Source: Bondarzewia mesenterica (taxonomy: Eukaryota > Basidiomycota > Agaricomycetes > Russulales > Bondarzewiaceae). From it: a DNA stretch of 51,254 nucleotides. Numbering within the stretch: position 1 is the first letter of the stretch; each line of letters begins with the position of its first letter. The notes under the pieces are model-generated. The model saw only the letters and a program-made list of their open reading frames with translations. It did no database searches and had not been told where the DNA came from. The stretch covers positions 1 to 51,254 of the forward strand of contig SGPL01000217.1 in assembly GCA_004802705.1 (NCBI GenBank), given 5' to 3'. Shown here in pieces: positions 21,805 to 32,552 of this stretch. The translations under genes and the position numbers were made by a program.

Positions 21805-23161
21805 ATGGCTCGCACTCACGTCGCTCCCAAGGCCATGTCTCACAAGTCTAAAAATTCTGTCAAAACTGTTACCATCTCTAATCGCGTTCTCCCCGTTTCA
21901 CCAGTTCTTGACACGCTCTTTTCCTTCATAGCTGAGCGCCACGCGATCCACCAGCGTCGCATCGCTGGCGAAGCGTTTCCATGGACGGATGACCCCGTCC
22001 TACTCAAGTACTCATTCACTAATGTCTTTCGCGTTCTTGACCGCATGACGCAGTATGTCTTGCAGAATGTGATTGACAAGGGGAGTCAGACATTCGAAGA
22101 GTCTGTCTTCCGCGTCATCCTCTTCCGCTTTTTTTTCAAGGACGTCGACGTATGAACTCCTTCAAGAGCGTCTAGGATCTCTGACTTGGCGCGACTTCGA
22201 CATTGACGTTTATACGGGCGTCCTTCGTGAAGCGTTCGAGGACGGCGTCAGTCTATATGGCCACGCATACCTCATGCCGGCTCCCAAACTCGGTGGTGGA
22301 AACAACTACGTTAATCACCTACGTCTTCTCAGGCTCATGATGGAGGAGGGATTGCCCGAGAAGCTTAAGCAGTCGACCTGCCTGAGAGAGGCATATGGGC
22401 GTATCTCTCTCTTTCCCACCATGGGGAACTTCCTGGGGTTCCAGTGAGCAATTCATGAATTCTCCATTTCATACCGCGCGTCCTCAGGTATCTCTCATTT
22501 TGAAGGCTTTTATTGGACATAAACATGATCCCCGAGCTGTCTCTCCCGGAAGATTATGCCCTTTGCGGTCCAGGAGCCCAGGCCTGCCTGACCAAAAATT
22601 TTTGGACCCGGGGTACGCGGCATTGAAGGACCTGCGCTCCAATACCTACACCAGACCCAAAACATGCATTTCACGCGGCTCGGAATTCCACCTGCCCGAC
22701 GCCCCCGCGTGATACCAAATGCACCTCCTGGAATGTCTGTTGTTGACCTTGAGCACTCCCTTTGTGAATGCGAGAAATATTCTCGTGTGATGCACCCCGA
22801 GATACGTGGCAAGCGCACTACCATCCATCGAAATTGGGAGCCGAAGCGCGAACCGCTCACGAACAAACTTCCCCGCCGACGGACCAACCCGGTGCCATCT
22901 CGAAAGAAATCGCGTGATCCCCCTCCCCCTGTAGATCCTACCGAGTCAGACCCATCATATCACGTCTCCCACATCGTGATGGAGGAACAAGGTTCCAAAG
23001 AAGACGGTACCCTCTACCTTATCCGTTGGCTGGGATACGGACCGGGAGACGACCAGTGGCTTACTGAAGAGGAACTACGTGATGCCAAAGAAGTGCTGCA
23101 TGAGTGGTGTGCGGCGAAGGCAAGCATCGCCGACAAAGTTTCTGCCTTACAGGTTGAATGA
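21805..23161 (+). CDS. HMUDK_hel / aGPT-Pplase-type helical protein fused to a C-terminal chromodomain
   Basis: Two exons, 21805-22443 and 22506-23161. Two +1 homopolymer excesses interrupt the frame: eight T at 22129-22136, where seven would continue into RTSTYELLQERLG, and five A at 22594-22598, where four would continue into IFGPGVRGIEG. With both discounted the frame is exact to the stop, about 430 residues. Residues 40-300 match, from memory, the basidiomycete family annotated as '5-hmdU DNA kinase helical domain' (FTNVFRVLDRMTQYVLQNV, ESVFRVILFR, MGNFLGFQ, DINMIPEL, GPGAQACLTK, VVDLEHSLCECEKYSR). Related helical proteins act in phage thymine hypermodification. A basic Pro-rich linker leads to a chromodomain at about residue 363 (YHVSHIVMEEQ, LYLIRWLGYGPGDDQW). 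No P-loop kinase domain is present. The role in fungi is unknown; chromatin-targeted DNA-base recognition or modification is inference. Confidence 0.75.
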
Positions 23162-23995
23162 TCATGATGAAGAATTGAATGTCGTAGATGTAAGTTTGCC
23201 ATTACTGTAATCTCGCGTAAACTGATTTCACTGATGAGCATGGCTCTTTATTCCTCCATCCATCACTATATGGACTTACAGATAATAGGATGCCATCGAA
23301 GTGAATCAATGGGCAAAATAGATGGAGATATGTCACAGATGTGTACCATTCCATGTTGGTGGACATGCAAAGGGTATGATTTTTGAGTATCAAACGGGAG
23401 GACTGTGCTCAAATTACCCAATCCCGACACGAGGCAGAAATACTCTCAGCCACCTGGTGATCACAGGTGCAGCGAAAGAGACAAAAGGCGAACGTTGCTG
23501 ATCCGAATACTGTTTAGCGAGGTGGGCTTGAATAGTACCTCGGGAGTAGGGCGAGCCGACGCATAAACATTGGATGCTGGAAAATTCAAAGGCTTCAGAA
23601 GCACGAAATCAGAATGCAAACCCATCCATATCCGCCGTCGTAGATGTCGTCGCAACGGCCGCGGTGCTCAGCCACGGAGTCTGTGCCCGCGTGCAGTTGC
23701 ACGGCTCTCATCTCTGTGTCAGACCTCGTTAACAATGTCGAGCGGACTAACAGCCTCGAAACTTCGTTGCAGTTGACACGCAGTCAAACCCAAGTTGCGA
23801 CACATGTGAAGCTGTATAGACTGACCATGTCAAAGGTTGCAAGCAGGGAAGACATATACATAGATGACTCACCTGTACCGGAACCGAACGGCGAACCAAC
23901 ATCTACTTACCCACTGATCAGTAAACCTTTCAAAGTCCATGATCGATGTCCGTGAAGAAAGGCCAATTCACTGAGGATGCGGATGCATCCGACCA
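23162..23995. other. No recognisable gene
   Basis: About 830 bases between the chromodomain gene and the 3' end of cullin-4. Only short frames without motifs are seen. Confidence 0.5.
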
Positions 23996-26981
23996 CTATG
24001 CTACATAGATATACATGTTTGTCTCTTCCTCGTCTCTTCTCAAGTATTCTTGCTCGACAAGACTCTCGATCCGTTGCTTGATATTGCTGACCTCTGGAAC
24101 GAAATGTTTCTTGACGGCCTCAATCGTTTCCGTCTTGAGCTGCTCGTACATGAGCTGCTTGCGTGCCTTCATAATGCGAACGATGGCCGCGTCAAGATAG
24201 TGTTTCCGGTCACCTTCAATATACGTCTGCGTGCGCTTTGACTCCTCGGGCTAACAGATAATGTTTGTTATGACATCTGCTCGAGAAAGATCAGGAATTA
24301 TATCATACCGTCTCCTTGGCCTGGATGGAATTGATATGAACTTTGGGACGAGGATCAGTGAATGTGTCGTTGAACTCGAACACGTCCTGATCATCGACAT
24401 CCCTGCCGGGAGGCAGCTTCTTCAACACTTTCTTCTTCCCGCAAGCTAGGCTCTGCAACGTGCGCCGCAACTCTTCATTCTCTGCAAGAAGTTGTTTCAA
24501 CAATGAGTACCCCGCAAACAGCAACATGGCCACGCACCCATCCGAGTGTTCGCCTTGATATCGGCGAACGACGTCCTTGTAGTCTCATTGAAGAGAAGAA
24601 GTATGACGGCTTGGTAGAGGCTGACAGACAGCTCTTTTTCGCCGCCCTTGAAGTTCGCCCTCAGATTGGCCGTCCCAAGTCCATGGTCCCAATCCAGCTT
24701 GTGGCCTTGATGCTTCTTCTTGTAGAAATTCGCGAAATTATCTATCTCAACTTGCATCTGGCCATCCAGAGTCAAGCCGGGTTACGTTGAGAGGGCAAGA
24801 CAGATATTTACCTTCAGCGGCAAATCAATGTCCGTCTTGCGAGGAGAGAACGGCCAGAAGCTCTGCTGGAGAATCATAACATTCAATTTCTGGCCATCGC
24901 TTTTCTCAGAAAGTCTTGAATGATGTTCCTTGATCGTCTCGCGGGATAGGATGAGGTCGTTGAACATGTGGTCTCCCATGCTGAATTCGGGATCATATTC
25001 TAGAGTTGATCCAGTCATTCAAGCAATCAAAACGATGAAAGAGACTCAGGCAAACGCAAAACCTACGTTCTTTGAGTTTTTTGAGCATCGCCAGCTCGAA
25101 GTCGTCTGAAGCGCTGCGTTCGAGCAGCAGCCTCTTAGCCAATGCGCGGTGATAGAACGTCCGAAACACGTCTTTGTCATCCGTGAACCTATAGAGCGCA
25201 AGGACCGCATCAAGTTGTGCCTCAAACTCAGCATCACTCGCCCCTCTTTGACCCTTGCGCATGAGCCGATCGATATGTTTGGCAATCATCTCCGCAGGCT
25301 TGTTGCGTCGGGCTTTGAAGCCCACAGTGAAAGCGTCAATGAGCGCGTATCCGAAATCCTTGTTCGGCTGTTTCTTGACGTCGGAAGTCGAAGGCGCCGC
25401 GCTGACAACAGGGTCGGCAAACGCGCGGTGAAGAGCGCGGTCAGCAAACGCCTTGAATTCTAGTAAACGATCAACCATCTCCTCGTCCCGTGCGGAATCT
25501 TGAACGATGGATCTGACCATGCTCTGATTTTTAAATTCTCAGTAACCGCAGACCAAGCCACATAATGAGAACGCACCTCCACATATATTTTGAACTGAAC
25601 GTTTAGCTCCTTCAGCCCATTGACCCTGAATGAGAGGTGATATATCGTGGACAATCCTTCCATGTCCTTATTATTCAAAAGCTTCGGGAGACCTGGGGAT
25701 CACGTCAAGAACCTGAAAAGCCACGCACAAGTTGTACGCACCTTCTTTTGCTAACCATTGAACTCTCTGCGTCAGCAGCGCACGCTCAACGGCCTCGAGA
25801 ACTATATTCCAGCTGGATCTGGGTAATAGCTCTTTGGATCTCGTCACTTCTTCATCGATGCAGGATGTGCAATAGTTAAGGAAATACAAAGCGTCCTTGT
25901 CAACGGAAGTGGCCAACTTCTCCGACTCAGCTGAATAGTATCCAGTGATCAATTCGAGATAGTAAGACTCGAACGTCTGGTAACAGTTATGGATTTGTAG
26001 GTGACCGATTAAGTCGGCCACACGGGCCTGCTGTTCGTGCGGCTTCCTGCCAATGTATTAGTTTAGATCGACGGCTCTTATTGAACGCAGAATTGCCAAA
26101 CACAAACCTGTTTTCTCTTTCCCAATCTATCCATTTCTTGATTCCGTCATTCATTTTGTTTACGATAGGACTGTAAAGCAAGATTTGAGAAGAGAACAGT
26201 CCAAATGCCAGGCCGCTGTATATTCAATAGCTAAGCGATATATTACTCGCCGGCCAGTCCATGAAACATACCGGACGCTTTGGGCAATTTTCTCCTTTGA
26301 CATATGCACACGGTCCAGGTATGTCAAAACTGATTCAAGAAGGTTCTAGTGGGAGTCAGTGAGTACGTGCGATGATGATGGCCTCGCAACAATTATGCTC
26401 ACTGTTTGTTTCTCAAACCAAGCACAAGCCTCTACAATTTCTGCAATCCAGGAAACTCCGGATGCGGCGCCATCCAGCAGACTCCCCCGTAGACGACCAA
26501 CACACTGCTCCAACTCAAGCTTCAAGGTCATCATAAGCCCCTCTCCGTCCCTTGCCTCACACACCACATAACGACAGATCGCATAGATACGTTCATACGT
26601 CAAGGGGAGTGCGTCGGCTGACTCCCTAGTAAGCATGAGACGAATGCACCGACGAAGCTGGTTGGAGAGCACATCGTTGCGCTTCTCTAGCGGTAATTGA
26701 GCTATGTTGCGATAACATGAGAGATGAATTGCAATGATGGAGCTCGATGAGGACGTACGGGGCTCTCCTGTTATCCTGACAAGCACAACGCCCTTAGCGC
26801 TCGCAGTAGGTGCATCTCTATGTCGTCTGGAAGCGGAGCCTGAGTCAGAGTCGGTGTCCAACCGAGGCACCTTATGGAGAGGAGAAGCCGACTGGGACTC
26901 ATCGACGGCGGCAGTGGTCCTGAGCGCGCTGAAAGCGCTGGAGGTAGTGGGAAGAGTCAAGAGAGAGAATACGTTGGACAT
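23996..26981 (-). CDS. Cullin-4 (scaffold of CRL4 ubiquitin ligases)
   Basis: Ten minus-strand exons join in one frame: 26981-26403, 26345-26272, 26215-26108, 26046-25742, 25692-25577, 25523-25067, 24999-24812, 24757-24538, 24481-24309, 24250-23996 (824 residues). Cullin repeats include YLDRVHMSKEKIAQSVRGLAF and ALTQ-type helices. The cullin homology domain has NKPAEMIAKHIDRLMRKG, KDVFRTFYHRALAKRLLL, KELSVSLYQAVILLLFNE and ELRRTLQSLACGKKKVLKKL. The C-terminal winged helix contains the neddylation site IVRIMKARKQLMYEQL and ends IYVA. ELRRTLQSLACGK with PGRDV points to CUL4 rather than CUL1 or CUL3. Such a scaffold binds DDB1 adaptors at its N-terminus and Rbx1 at its C-terminus, and acts in DNA repair, replication licensing and heterochromatin. 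A possible in-frame 57-base intron lies at 26702-26758. Confidence 0.92.
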
Positions 26982-27666
26982 CGAGGAGACCTCTCAAGAT
27001 GTGGGATCACCGAAACCCGTCGATATGGCTTCCCGGGCCGGACCCGGAAGCAAATATTGTCAAACCCAATTTGGTCGCATCTCCGAGTCGAGTCTCTGTA
27101 CTCAACGTTCAACGTTCAACTACTATAAGCTCAACTATACTGTCGTCTGCAGCGCGGTCAACGGCCATGCCTTTCAAATGAGCTGGTCTACTGAGGCGAG
27201 ACCTTATTGAATCGCGGAAACCTCGCATGCCAACTCTCAGGTATGCATACGTACCAGGATACCCGACAGTACTCTGGTTTCAGGCAGCTTGCAACTCAGC
27301 GGGTTCCTGCAAAGAGAGGGCAGTGCTCTATGCTTCTCCTCCGATTGTTGCACATTTTCAACGTTTGGAAAGGTCAGGACTGTCGTGCACAGCATTATTG
27401 TCTCCCTTCCCCCTTGATGGTCAGGCTTTGATTCTGCTGCCATGCTCTTCGCGATTTCCGAGTGTTGTATGTTATGTGCTATGACTCGTGACAGATGGCA
27501 ATTCCGCAGCCGCCATCTGCCGCCATGCTTGTTCCACAGCGACAGCTGCATATTGTTTTCACAACTGTCACTCGTGCCACGCAGCCTCAAGCTCAAGCGC
27601 TCACCTTTCACTTAAATGAATGGCCGCGTTTCCTCTTCGACATATTTCCGCCCCGCCAATTCTGCT
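26982..27666. other. Divergent promoter region between cullin-4 and the BCS1-like gene
   Basis: No motif-bearing frame. The two flanking genes point away from each other, so both promoters should lie here. Confidence 0.5.
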
Positions 27667-29638
27667 ATGTCTTTCTGCAACTCTCATGCAGCGTCCTCGT
27701 CGTTTTCGCTGATCAATGAACGCGTTTGTCAGATACTTGAAGCCTTACCTCTTCTCCAGCAATTTCGCCGGGACGCCATTATCGATGGGATGCTCATACT
27801 AGTCTTGAGTCTGGTGTACCAAGCCGCTCAGAAACTTTATTGTTGGCTCTCGACTCCGTCCAACTTATGTGAGTCGCTGTCCTTCATCTGCTCCTGATGG
27901 GCCATTTTTGGCTGATGAACTGCAATTTTTATACAGCACTGGCGGTGTGCGCCACATTCACTCAGGGCGAACCTGCATATGACTGGCTGGTTGTTTTCCT
28001 AGTATGTCGTTTGAGATCTTCGGAGGGTCAATGCCTGAACTACCCATTTGCCACCAGGCTGACCGAGGCATCTGGCGTTATAAGCCCAATCACGTTATCA
28101 TTGCCGCACACACGGGCGATCATTATGTCGTGCCCGGTATACTATCAGCGCTCCATTTTCCATTAGATGAGACCGTAGATTTCATACCTGCGAATGGCTA
28201 CAAAGAGCATTTTTACTGGAAGAGCTATTTGGCCGAAGTCATGGTCAACAAACATGAGGGTTTTTTCGTCACTCCTGAAGACCGACCGCCCCCCTCGCTA
28301 CGCATCAGGTGAGCTGGTTTGCTACATTCATGTCATTTCATCTTTTTGAGCAAGCACGACAAATCAAGATTGTACACTCGAGACGTTTCTGCTATGGGTA
28401 CATTTTTGGAGGAAGTAAGTCATGCATATGCATCGCGTGAGCTCAAAAAGTGTCATGATTCACTCCATACGGNTTGTGAGTCTTCTTCTGTTCGTTCGTT
28501 GTAACGAGAGCTTGACAGGTACCCTTCAGAGTCAGTATAACAGGCCCATCTGGACGAGGGGCACGTACAGAACCCTCCGCAATCTGACCTCGTCGATTTT
28601 GAATGACGGCGTTGTTGCGGAGCTGCTCAATGAAGTTAACGATTTCTTTAAGTCTCGACCATGGTATCAGAGCAAAGGATTGCCTCACCAACGTAGCTAT
28701 CTCCTTCATGGTCCATCCGGCACAGGGAAAAGTAAGGAAAATCCTCGTTTATAGAACGGTCCCTACGCTGAGCGTAATCCTCATTCCAAGCGTCCACCGT
28801 ATACACACTAGTGCGTAATAATGACTTCTCTATTTTTCTATCGACCACGGAGACATCCAGGCTGCCGAATTGGGTCTCAAAATCTATGTCCTCTCACTGT
28901 GTCACCCGATGTACCTTCCTTCTTTGTCATCGTGTGCCAGTTTTTAATAAATCCATTTCTACGTTTCAGGCTGAGCGACATGGTTTTGAATCGTCTAATC
29001 CCTCTGGTCCCAGCCGATGCTGTTCTCCTTATCGAGGATGTCGACTGCATTTCTCAGTATACTTGTCCTGGCGGTGAAACCTTGTGCCCAAATGGTCTAT
29101 CTCTACCCAGGCCGGATCAATCTCATTGGGAGGTGACCATCTCGGGTCTCCTCAAATTGCTAGACGGTGTAGGGAACGATGATGGCCCCATAATATTTGC
29201 CACCGTCAGTGTTCCTATTTTGATTGCACGAAACCTGCGTCAGATACCATGACATATGCATCGTAGACGAACCACCCCGAGCAGCTTCATCCTGCCCTCT
29301 TGCGCGTCGGTCGCTTTGATCGCGTAATCCCTTACAGGCTTGCTTCGCGTTCGCAAGCCTGTGTACTTTTCAACCACTTCTTTCCTCACACGGTTTCAAC
29401 TAGGGATTCCGACAGTGATTTTGAAACGCCGGGCGACCAATTTGCAGCTGCAATCCCAACAGATGCGTTGTCCATTGCAGAACTTGAAGCATACCTGCTC
29501 GGGAACCGGGATGATCCGCAACGAGCTGTGAGAGGAGCGCGTGCTTGGGCTGAAGGAGAAATTGAGCAGAAGCATCTTCTGAATCAGAAGAGGGCCGGCA
29601 GTCCACATGTTCAGCCAAGATCCCTCTGGTGTCGTTGA
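27667..29638 (+). CDS. BCS1-like AAA ATPase (model unresolved at 28415-28870)
   Basis: Starts at MSFCNSHAASSS, with one membrane segment (GMLILVLSLVYQAA) near residue 45 as in Bcs1. The BCS1_N region continues through exons at about 27942-28004 and 28057-28309 (VIIAAHTGDHYVVPG, HFYWKSYLAEVMV) and 28351-28414 (RLYTRDVSAM). The AAA domain has the Walker A motif GPSGTGKS (about 28713-28735), Walker B VLLIEDVDC (about 29025-29050), the sensor segment TNHPEQLHPALLRVGRFDR, and a C-terminal small domain. Agaricomycetes carry many Bcs1 paralogues beside the true mitochondrial complex III assembly factor; this is probably one of the former. The segment from 28415 to 28520 changes frame and contains an N (28473). 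No clean exon joins the Walker A motif to AELGLKIYVLSL, so the gene may be damaged or poorly sequenced. Confidence 0.7.
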
Positions 29639-30192
29639 AGTACCTGTGACTGGACCATTGGATGGACAGATTGAAGCTAGTTTGCATGTTGAACGGGAAT
29701 ATAAGTGGTTTCCATGCTCGCATTGATCCAAACTTATTAGAACCTGGCATACGCAGACCAGGTTGAGACCTTGGGTAATACCTATGCGAAAACATCGGTT
29801 ATATGTATACAATGGGAGTGTTAGCGTTGTGCCTTGTTGTGCCTTCGAGGGGCCCATGAGTCTTAACTCTTGCTGCTGTGATTGCACATACGTGATAGAG
29901 TTCGAGGGGGGGATCGGACAGTGACGGTTATACCAAATGTAACAACGCGACCAGATTTGACAATGTAATTACTCGTTGACAGTGTCCAGTGAATCAGCTG
30001 GGTCAAGAACATCTGTCAGATTTTGCCACATGTGGTTTACTGGGTTTGCCGAGGAACATCATCATCTCGGGCTGCCGAGTCAGTACATACTGCCAGTGAG
30101 CACTTCACTTAAGTACTTTGAAAGATGCTTTTACCATTACAGTAAGCTTACTTCCCGCCACCGTCTTGCCTGGATGGTATTTTTGCCAAGAG
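29639..30192. other. No recognisable gene
   Basis: About 550 bases, including the promoter of the phosphatidylserine decarboxylase gene. Minus-strand open frames overlapping the AAA gene's 3' end lack motifs and are shadows. Confidence 0.5.
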
Positions 30193-32077
30193 ATGCTAGC
30201 CTCTACGAATAGGTTTCTCAGCACCGGCATTCTGCTCGCCTCGCGGCGCCTAGCGCATTCACCTCGCCTTCTTGCGGGCCAACGTGCATCAACGGGTTTG
30301 CGCCAAAAAGACGTCTCAAGACACACTGTCTTTCTTCGAGCACTTCACGACAGCAAGCCACGCTTCGATAATGTAAATAATCACGGGGGAAATGCACCGT
30401 TATATAGTGCGTGCCTTAGCCTTCTGGCGACCGATTGCCTGCCAAAACTCGCCGCGTCCGCACACTTTGCTTGCTGACCTGGCACATGTCCTCCACAGAA
30501 AAAAGTCGCACAGGCCTGGAGGCAGACGCCAACGAAATGGTATCCTCTCCCTTGGTTCATCGGCGCGCTGTTGTTGGTCGTGTTGCAGTATAGGAAGTCG
30601 ATGAGGAAGGAGGTGTACGTGGATGAGGACGGGCAGGAAGTCATTCGACTGAAAGGTCCCTGGCAGGTGCGTGCTGCTTTATATTTTCATCCTCGCCTTG
30701 AACATTCATTCGGGTTGTTGTGGGCCTGGTCAGGTTCATATACTGGGTGCCCTTCCGCTGCGCAATACGTCCCGCTTCTGGGGCTGGTTGAACTCTCTGG
30801 AGCTCCCTGTCTGGCTTCGGCCAATAGGTTTCAGGCTGTATGCCTGGGTATTTGGCTGCAACTTGGACGAGATAGAGCCTGCAGACCTGCGCGCGTATGC
30901 GAGTCTAGCCGATTTCTTCTATCGCCAGCTCAAGCCCGGTGCGCGCCCCGTCGACTCATCCGCTCTTGTGAGCCCCGCGGACGGCAAGGTGCTTCACTTC
31001 GGGACCATCACGGACTTGCGGGTCGAGCAAGTCAAAGGCATAACGTATTCTTTGGATGCTTTGCTCGGTGTTGAGAAACACGTTCCCGGCTCGCCAAATT
31101 CGAGTACGTCTACCATCGTTCATTTCCCTCCACGTGACATGGAAATCGTCGACGATGAGGAGTTCGCCATTGTCAACGGTATCGAGTACAGTCTGAACCA
31201 GCTCATCGGGACCTCGACACCCTCGACGCCGACGTCTGCAACCAACAAGCCGTATGCTGATTTCCCCACCGACCTGGAGGCGTACACGCGCCACCCCACT
31301 CCAAAAAAGTATGGAGAACGGATTGACGCGTCTGTGGTCGAGCCAGATCGATCGCTGAAGGATACGGTCGAACACGATGTGTCGGTTGCCCATGAAATGG
31401 GTCTGCGGCCATCGCTTGACCGTAAGCGAACCACATCGGGTACCAGCGTGAAGCCGGGCAATGCTCTTTTCTTCGTCGTCATCTACCTGGCACCTGGAGA
31501 TTACCATCGCTTCCACAGTCCTACGGCATGGGTTGTTGAGAAAAGAAGACATTTCCAAGGTGCGCTGTTCAGGGCCATTCCCTCAATTGCCATTTTCACT
31601 GACGAATTACTTCAGGTGAACTATTCTCTGTCTCGCCATACATCGCCAAGCGGCTTGAGAATCTGTTTGTTCTTAACGAACGTGTCGCGCTCCTCGGACG
31701 TTGGAGACATGGCTTCTTCAGCATGATCCCTGTCGGAGCAACGAACGTCGGCAGTATCAAAATTAACTTTGACCAGGTAACTTGTCTTCCTGTCGTGTGA
31801 CGGTCAATGCTCAACTCTCCTACAGGCTCTCCGCACGAACGTCCGCGGCCGCCCACCACCACCTGGCACTTACGAGGAGGCCGTCTACTCCGCCGCCTCG
31901 CCGATCCTCAACGGACAGCCTTTGACGCCAGCACAGGAGATGGGTGGGTTCTGCCTCGGGAGTACGATCGTGCTAGTCTTCGAGGCACCCGAGACGTTTG
32001 AGTTTGCCATCCACGAAGGGAAGAAGGTAAAGGTTGGCCAGTCCCTCGGNGACATCGTGCANGACAAGGACGAGTAG
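30193..32077 (+). CDS. PSD1: Phosphatidylserine decarboxylase, mitochondrial (Psd1 type)
   Basis: Five exons in one frame: 30193-30372, 30514-30666, 30734-31559, 31616-31776, 31826-32077 (523 residues). The start yields an Arg/Ser/Leu presequence ([20 protein letters not shown]). A membrane anchor follows ([18 protein letters not shown]). The catalytic part contains [37 protein letters not shown] with the conserved His residues, and, near the C-terminus, [18 protein letters not shown] is the autocatalytic cleavage site whose Ser becomes the pyruvoyl cofactor, separating the beta and alpha chains. The enzyme makes phosphatidylethanolamine in the inner membrane. A Ser/Thr-rich insert of about 100 residues lies between the SPADG region and PGDYH. 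Two bases near the end (32050, 32062) are N. The tRNA-Cys gene lies 288 bases downstream on the other strand. Confidence 0.93.
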
Positions 32078-32364
32078 GGAGTTGATATCGGGCCANGGAC
32101 CTATGTGGATGTATAGGACACTGGGNGGATNTCATGCATGCCCNCATTACATTCAACTGTAGTGCTANACTTGATTTACTTTTGCAGGCGGCATCTGTGG
32201 AGAGTTTGTCTNTTTTACATGACCTTGACGACATGGGATATACAATAGAGGTTTGGGGCTCATAATATNTATAGGCTTGTCAATGCGTAGAGTGGAATTT
32301 CGTTGNTTTGCCTNAAGGTTTGGCACTGAGNCAGTTAATGAATGCTTCNNAAAANAAAANAAAA

Positions 32365-32447
32365 GACCCAAGCGTGAGTCGAACACGCGACCCTGCGATA
32401 TNTGGCNCAACTGCAATCGCATGCTCTAACCACTGAGCTATTGAGTC
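32365..32447 (-). tRNA. tRNA-Cys (GCA) with short intron
   Basis: On the minus strand the sequence folds as a cloverleaf. The acceptor stem is GACTCAA with TTGGGTC, the D arm GCTC/GAGC, the anticodon stem TGCGA/TCGCA and the T arm GCGTG-TTCGACT-CACGC. The loop starts TT-GCA-G, giving anticodon GCA (Cys). The loop has 18 bases instead of 7, so an intron of about 11 bases interrupts it one base after the anticodon, the standard position for eukaryotic tRNA introns. Two intron or loop bases are N. Confidence 0.85.
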
Positions 32448-32552
32448 ATGCTATANNNTTNNGANTTTTAAATATATATTTCTCTNATAAANNCGGATNC
32501 CTCAACATCTNNNNGGCCCTATGCAGTTCTTCCTGATCTACTCACTAACAAC

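Noticed and set aside
22960..23161. Chromodomain as the end of a Ty3/gypsy retroelement integrase
   Set aside because: No integrase, reverse transcriptase or LTR is found upstream; the preceding frame is the helical domain instead.
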